A stretch of 64,000 bases of DNA from JASHPR01 sp963833885 (GTDB lineage Bacteria > Actinomycetota > Actinomycetes > Streptosporangiales > Streptosporangiaceae): positions 310,001-374,000 of the forward strand of contig CAWHZU010000036.1 of assembly GCA_963833885.1 (NCBI GenBank). The letters are read 5' to 3'. A program made the translations under genes and the position numbers. The notes beneath the pieces were generated by a model. It saw nothing but the letters and a program-made list of their open reading frames with translations. It did not search any database and had not been told where the DNA came from. Shown in pieces: positions 60,273-64,000 of the stretch. Position 1 is the first letter of the stretch; every line of letters starts with the position of its first letter.

Positions 60273-60968
60273 TTAGCCGGAATCGGCCGCTTCGGCCGGA
60301 AGAACTTCGCGCATGCCTGCGGCGAACTGCCGGAACGACTCGCGGATAAGGGGCGCGAGCGGCACCGGCGGCTCGGAGTGCAGCCAGCGTTCCATCGCGG
60401 CCTGCATGGCAGCCGAGACAGCGCCGGCCATGATCCGCGGGAACATGTCGGTCTCCAGCGAGGTCCCCGCGCGCTCGGCGATCGCCTCGGCCAGGTGATA
60501 CTGCGCCATGCCCTGCACCTTGAGGTACTCGCCGACGAGCGCGGGCGTGGTGATGACCAGGCGGATGCGGGCGATCCAGTCCTTGTCCGGCGCCCGGTCC
60601 GCCGGGCCGAACTGCGACAGCACGGCCTGTGTCACCGATTCCCAGAGCGGCTCGCAGGGCGGCCGGGCGCGCAGCTCGTCGCCGATGCGCAGAGCCCGGG
60701 CCTGCTGCAGCGCGCAGATCGCCTCATACTTGCTAGCGAAGTAGTTGTTGAACGTCCGCGCTGACACCCCGGCCGCGTCGGCGATGTCCTCGACTAGCAC
60801 CTTGTCCAGGCCACGCTCGACGGCCAGCCGTATCGCCGCCTCCCCCAGCGCCTGGCGGGTCGCGACCTTCTTGCGTTCGCGCAGGCCAGATGCTTCTTCC
60901 GGACGCGGGAACGGCTGCTGCCAGCCAAGCTGCTCGACTGAGCCTGCAGTCACGGGTTCCGCACTCAC
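60273..60968 (-). CDS. TetR-family regulator of the ABC exporter
   Basis: 231 residues from GTG 60968. Helix-turn-helix at about 30-75 (RKKVATRQALGEAAIRLAVERGLDKVLVEDIADAAGVSARTFNNYFASKYEAI), then a long helical ligand domain. An in-frame extension to 61031 contains the operator and is not conserved. The exporter genes follow on the same strand after 62 bases, so the regulator and exporter form one transcription unit; the likely inducer is an exported compound. Confidence 0.9.
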   Translation of the reverse strand: MSAEPVTAGSVEQLGWQQPFPRPEEASGLRERKKVATRQALGEAAIRLAVERGLDKVLVEDIADAAGVSARTFNNYFASKYEAICALQQARALRIGDELRARPPCEPLWESVTQAVLSQFGPADRAPDKDWIARIRLVITTPALVGEYLKVQGMAQYHLAEAIAERAGTSLETDMFPRIMAGAVSAAMQAAMERWLHSEPPVPLAPLIRESFRQFAAGMREVLPAEAADSG

Positions 60969-60987
60969 GCAGTCAGCATACTCGAAC

Positions 60988-61019
60988 TTTCGTGCCCCGC
61001 AACTTTTCCGGACACGAAA
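60988..61019. promoter_or_regulatory. Inverted repeat upstream of TetR, probable operator
   Basis: TTTCGTG (60988-60994) and CACGAAA (61013-61019) are exact complements with an 18-base spacer, about 20-50 bases before the TetR GTG. Fits autoregulation of the TetR-exporter operon. Confidence 0.55.
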
Positions 61020-61164
61020 ATAGATTGACACTTGCGCTTTGCGGCGCTACCCGGCCGCGGGAGCCGCCGAGCCGCGACCGGCCTCTGACCTGGGTGGAGC
61101 GCAGGTGTGTTTTAGATCCGTGAGCTGGGGTCTCGCCGATGGTGCTTCAAGTCGTTTATGCCAA

Positions 61165-61200
61165 GACCCCGGCGAAAGCCGACGGTTTTGCAGCCCGTCG
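61165..61200 (-). other. Second tRNA-anticodon-arm-like sequence
   Basis: The minus-strand sequence GCGACGGGCTGCAAAACCGT followed by CGGCTTTCGCCG resembles the anticodon arm and variable arm of the tRNA-like fragment at 56.4 kb: both share GCCGACGGTTT-TGCAG on the plus strand. No T-loop TTCGA or matching acceptor is present, so it is not a tRNA gene as it stands. Confidence 0.35.
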
Positions 61201-61229
61201 CTTCTACTCGAGGCACCACTCAGCTCCGT

Positions 61230-62093
61230 TCAGTGTGCGGCGGCGACTCCTTCGAGGAACGAGCTGAGCGGCGTGGCAGGACGCCCGAGCAGGTCGCCGA
61301 GGGTTGGGCTGGTGGCGGAGAACTCGCCGTGCCGCGCAGCGCGGAACATGCCTAGCATCATCGTTGCCAGCGCCTCGGGCGTCCCGTGCGCGGCAAGTCC
61401 GGCGGCCCATTCGTCGTCGTCGGCGATGGTGCGGCGGACAGTTCGCCCTGTGAGCTTCGTCAGAAAGTCGGCGACGTCTTGGAGGTCGAACGCGTCCGGG
61501 GCGGTCAGGGGCGGGGTCGGGCCGTCGAACCGGCCCGGATCCGCGAGGATGACCGCTGCCGCCGCGGCCAGGTCGGAGGGCGTGGTCCATGAGACGGGCC
61601 CGTCTGCAGGCGCGACGATCTCACCGGTCGTGAGCGCCTGGCCGAGGATGAACGGGACGGTGGTGGCGTAGAACCCGTTCCGCAGCGACGTGAACGGCGT
61701 TCCGGCCTCCGCGAGGTGCCCCTCGGTGGCGGCGTGATCGGGCATCGGCGCGAAGAGCGAATCGGCGCTGGCACCCTGGTGGCTGGTGTAGAGGATGCGC
61801 TCCGCTCCGGCGGCGCGCGCGGCGTCGATCGCGGCCGCATGCCCGTCGACTGCTTTACCGCCGAGCTCATTCGCCGAGACGATGAGTACCTGCGTGGCGC
61901 CCTCGAACGCGTCGGCCAGGGAGTTCGGCTCGCTGAAATCGCCGTGCCGCACCCGGACGCCGCGCTCGGCGAGGTCGGCGGTACGACCAGGCTCGCGGAC
62001 ACTGACGCCCACCTCCTCGGCGGGAACGCGCTCGAGCAGCGACGCGACTATCAGGGAGCCAAGCTGGCCGGTGGCGCCGGTGATGACGATCAT
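61230..62093 (-). CDS. NmrA-like NAD(P)-binding reductase
   Basis: 287 residues from ATG 62093. MIVITGATGQLGSLIVASLL carries the Rossmann GxxGxxG; VSVREPGR follows strand 2, and SHQGASADSLFAPM and FTSLRNGFYATT fill the region of the pseudo-active site without a YxxxK. Such NmrA/QOR2-type proteins are NADP-dependent quinone reductases or redox sensors. It diverges from a TetR gene across 83 bp with an inverted repeat, an arrangement common for such reductases. Confidence 0.93.
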   Translation of the reverse strand: MIVITGATGQLGSLIVASLLERVPAEEVGVSVREPGRTADLAERGVRVRHGDFSEPNSLADAFEGATQVLIVSANELGGKAVDGHAAAIDAARAAGAERILYTSHQGASADSLFAPMPDHAATEGHLAEAGTPFTSLRNGFYATTVPFILGQALTTGEIVAPADGPVSWTTPSDLAAAAAVILADPGRFDGPTPPLTAPDAFDLQDVADFLTKLTGRTVRRTIADDDEWAAGLAAHGTPEALATMMLGMFRAARHGEFSATSPTLGDLLGRPATPLSSFLEGVAAAH

Positions 62094-62150
62094 TGTCCGC
62101 CTCCTGTTAGCGATGGAAACAAGCAGACGCTACCACCGATATTGCATCGA

Positions 62151-62175
62151 TATCAACACTGCGTTATCGTTGATA
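62151..62175. promoter_or_regulatory. Inverted repeat between NmrA-like and TetR genes, probable operator
   Basis: TATCAAC (62151-62157) and GTTGATA (62169-62175) are exact complements with an 11-base spacer, ending one base before the TetR GTG at 62177. An ATATTGCATCGATAT segment overlaps it on the left. Confidence 0.6.
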
Positions 62176-62176
62176 C

Positions 62177-62881
62177 GTGCCGGACACAAGGACGTCCGCC
62201 GACAGGCGCGGGACGCGGGAGAACCTCGTGGAGGTCGCTGCGCGGATCCTGCGCGAGCAGGGCGCGGCGGCTGTCACCACCCGCGCCGTCGCCATGGCGG
62301 CCGGCGTGCAGGCGCCGACTATCTACCGGCTGTTCGGGGACAAGGACGGGCTGCTGGACGCCGTTGCCGAGCACGTAATTGCCGCCTACGTCGCCGATAA
62401 GGCCCTCGCGGCCGACAGTGGCGACCCGATCGCGGTCCTGCGAGCGGCATGGCACACGCATGTCGGCTTCGGCCTCGCCAACGCCGCGCTGTTCTCCCTG
62501 ATCGCGGACCCTGGCAGGGGCAGTCGCTCGCCGGCCGCGGCCGCGGGCATGGAGGTACTGCGGAATCGAGTGCGCCGCCTCGCGGCGACCGGTCGTCTCC
62601 GGGTGACGGAGCGCCGTGCCGTGGACCTCTTCCACGCCGCCAGCACCGGCACCGTGTTCACCCTCCTGTCCATGGCGCCGCAGGACCGGGACCCCCGCCT
62701 AGCGGACGCGATGTACGACGCGGTGATGCAGACGATCCTGACCGACGCGCCCGCCCTCCCCGAGGAAGGCGCAACCGCGGCCGCTGTCACGTTCCGTACC
62801 CTCGTGCCCGACCTCGCGACCCTCAGCGACGCCGAACGCGCGCTCCTATCCGAGTGGCTGGACCGAGTCACCGGCAGCTGA
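62177..62881 (+). CDS. TetR-family regulator
   Basis: 234 residues from GTG 62177. Helix-turn-helix at about 14-58 (ENLVEVAARILREQGAAAVTTRAVAMAAGVQAPTIYRLFGDKDGLLDAV) followed by a typical TetR helical core (AAWHTHVGFGLANAALFSLIAD). It should repress the divergent NmrA-like reductase gene and itself through the palindrome between them. Confidence 0.92.
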   Translation: MPDTRTSADRRGTRENLVEVAARILREQGAAAVTTRAVAMAAGVQAPTIYRLFGDKDGLLDAVAEHVIAAYVADKALAADSGDPIAVLRAAWHTHVGFGLANAALFSLIADPGRGSRSPAAAAGMEVLRNRVRRLAATGRLRVTERRAVDLFHAASTGTVFTLLSMAPQDRDPRLADAMYDAVMQTILTDAPALPEEGATAAAVTFRTLVPDLATLSDAERALLSEWLDRVTGS

Positions 62882-63128
62882 CGATCCAGGAGTCCCGGAC
62901 ACCACAGGCGGGGATGCGCGAGGCGGGGCGTTAGAGGTGGAGGGGCGGGGTGATGGCGGCGGACGGAGTTGAGGTGGCCGATGGAGATCATGTCGGCGAA
63001 GATGGCTGAGCCCATCGGCGGGGCGGCGAGCACGGCGAACCCCACGTCAAGCAGCCCCGGGCGGCTCAGCGATCCCCGTTACCTGGCCGCAATCACTTGA
63101 ACAGCCAAGCCGCAGTGACGTGTCGCTG
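62882..63128. other. Intergenic stretch with a possible minus-strand remnant
   Basis: No gene. On the minus strand LLDVGFAVLAAPPMGSAIFA and DMISIGHLNSVRR look like the end of a small membrane protein, but there is no start. Confidence 0.3.
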
Positions 63129-63797
63129 TCATGTGGCGTCTTTCTGGCTGGGTGCCGTTGCGTGGCTGGCGGGCGCGAGGAGGTTCGCGGTGAGCATGCC
63201 GGTCAGCCAGTCCTCGTACTGGCCGGGTTGCCAGCGGCGGTCGGTAGTCAGGTCGAGGAACATCCTCGGCCCGGTCAGCGCCCAGCAGGCGTCGGCGGCC
63301 GTTGCGGGGTCACGCCCGGGCCCGAGCAGGCCCACGTCGGCCAGGTGCGTGACGAGCGCGCGGACGCCGGTCAGCCGTTCCTGCTGGGTCGTGGCGAGCA
63401 GCTGGGTGACCTCGGGGCCGGCCTGGGCGAGCAGGCCGTACAGCGGTGCCAGCCGCTGGTTGGCGCCACGGACGAACCCGGCCCACCGGCGCAGCTTCTC
63501 CGCTGGGTCCGCGGCGGACCGTACTTCCTGCATTTGCGGGCGGTCCGCGATGGCCACCGGCTGGTCGTCGCCGGCGAGCGTCACGTCCCACAGCGCCTTC
63601 ATCAGCCCTGGCTTGCCGCCGAAGGCCTTGTAGACCGTCTCGGGCGACACGCCGGCCTGCCCGGCCACCGAGCGCACCGTCATGCGGTGGTAGCCGTCGC
63701 GGAACAGCAGCTCGCGGCAGGCCGCCAGGACCGCGGCGCGGTTGCGGGCGGCGCTCTCGCGCCGGCCGCTGGCGTCGTAGGTCCTGGGCGCGGGCAT
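63129..63797 (-). CDS. TetR-family regulator
   Basis: 222 residues from ATG 63797. Helix-turn-helix at about 15-60 (RNRAAVLAACRELLFRDGYHRMTVRSVAGQAGVSPETVYKAFGGKPGLMKALWD) and a C-terminal ligand domain (AGFVRGANQRLAPLYGLLAQAGPEV). It is divergent from the MBL-fold gene at the right edge, 83 bp apart, repeating the arrangement at the left end of the window. Confidence 0.92.
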   Translation of the reverse strand: MPAPRTYDASGRRESAARNRAAVLAACRELLFRDGYHRMTVRSVAGQAGVSPETVYKAFGGKPGLMKALWDVTLAGDDQPVAIADRPQMQEVRSAADPAEKLRRWAGFVRGANQRLAPLYGLLAQAGPEVTQLLATTQQERLTGVRALVTHLADVGLLGPGRDPATAADACWALTGPRMFLDLTTDRRWQPGQYEDWLTGMLTANLLAPASHATAPSQKDAT

Positions 63798-63880
63798 AGT
63801 GTGCTCCAGAATTCGTTACAGTAGTCAGTATCTAATTATGCGGGCCCCCGACGTCCGTCGACGTTCACCTGGAGGATGCC

Positions 63881-64000
63881 ATGCCAAGCACTGCCTCGCA
63901 CCGGTCGACGGCGCCGTCGCCCGCCCCGGGCGTCACCCGGCTCGGTGACGTAGAGGTCAACTTCTACCTCCTGGACGAACCCGGCGGCATCGTGCTGGTC
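63881..64000 (+). CDS. MBL-fold metallo-hydrolase, N-terminal part (cut by window end)
   Basis: 40 codons visible from ATG 63881 with GGAGGA upstream. The start GVTRLGDVEVNFYLLDEPGG then IVLV is the usual first two strands of a cytoplasmic MBL-fold hydrolase. The metal motif lies beyond the window. Probably controlled by the divergent TetR. Confidence 0.6.
   Translation, partial: MPSTASHRSTAPSPAPGVTRLGDVEVNFYLLDEPGGIVLV

Noticed and set aside
1..64000. CRISPR array or phage-type gene cluster
   Set aside because: No regularly spaced direct repeats and no capsid, terminase or integrase genes were seen; only Wadjet represents a defence system.

Overview
The window is high-GC DNA with actinomycete features: many GTG starts, an F420/flavin luciferase-like oxidoreductase, GAF-ANTAR regulators, a SigE-type ECF sigma factor, BTAD and LAL giant regulators, and a resuscitation-promoting-factor-like cell-wall enzyme. 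A filamentous or soil actinomycete is likely, but the sequence does not settle the genus. Metabolic genes are mixed with regulators, two insertion sequences and many decayed gene fragments, so this looks like an accessory, turning-over chromosomal region.

Layout. 1-1.5 kb: an MBL-fold hydrolase (cut by the window edge) divergent from a TetR regulator, with a perfect palindrome between them. 1.5-9.5 kb: a tightly packed minus-strand operon jetA-jetB-jetC-jetD, an apparently intact type II Wadjet anti-plasmid system and the most striking system here. 9.6-16 kb: a secreted lipoprotein, a LysM/Rpf-like protein, a DrrAB-like ABC transporter, another MBL hydrolase and a membrane protein. 16-30.6 kb: a kinase-fold phosphotransferase, acetamidase/formamidase, a LuxR-type ATPase regulator, then small enzymes (alpha/beta hydrolase, tautomerase-like protein, LysR-controlled amidohydrolase, short-chain reductase, cupin, SnoaL-like, SRPBCC) with a BTAD-ATPase regulator. 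30.8-36.8 kb: DinB-like protein, sulfurtransferase, a histidine/phenylalanine-lyase relative without the normal cofactor-forming triad, a broken enoyl-CoA hydratase, and a sigma factor with a membrane partner.

37-42 kb holds transposase scraps, a STAS protein, a broken SchA/CurD-like gene, an amidohydrolase and a complete IS1182-family element inserted exactly at that gene's stop codon. 42.2-47.8 kb is a signalling patch: STAS anti-anti-sigma proteins, two GAF-ANTAR regulators and a GAF-PP2C phosphatase, suggesting stress partner switching, though no HATPase kinase or sigma-B-type factor is present. 48-56.3 kb has DoxX, an LLM oxidoreductase with divergent MarR, a TfdB-like FAD monooxygenase, an orphan MazF-like toxin beside an IS701-family transposase, and an alpha/beta hydrolase with a Cys nucleophile. 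56.4-61 kb: a truncated tRNA-like sequence, then a heterodimeric ABC exporter with its TetR regulator. 61.2-64 kb: an NmrA-like reductase divergent from a TetR, then another TetR divergent from an MBL-fold gene cut by the right edge.

A recurring theme is one-component repressors divergent from the enzyme they probably control, with short palindromes between, and gene remnants carrying internal deletions plus frameshifts (enoyl-CoA hydratase, SchA/CurD, DUF2127, DUF1206, CorA, STAS, LLM).
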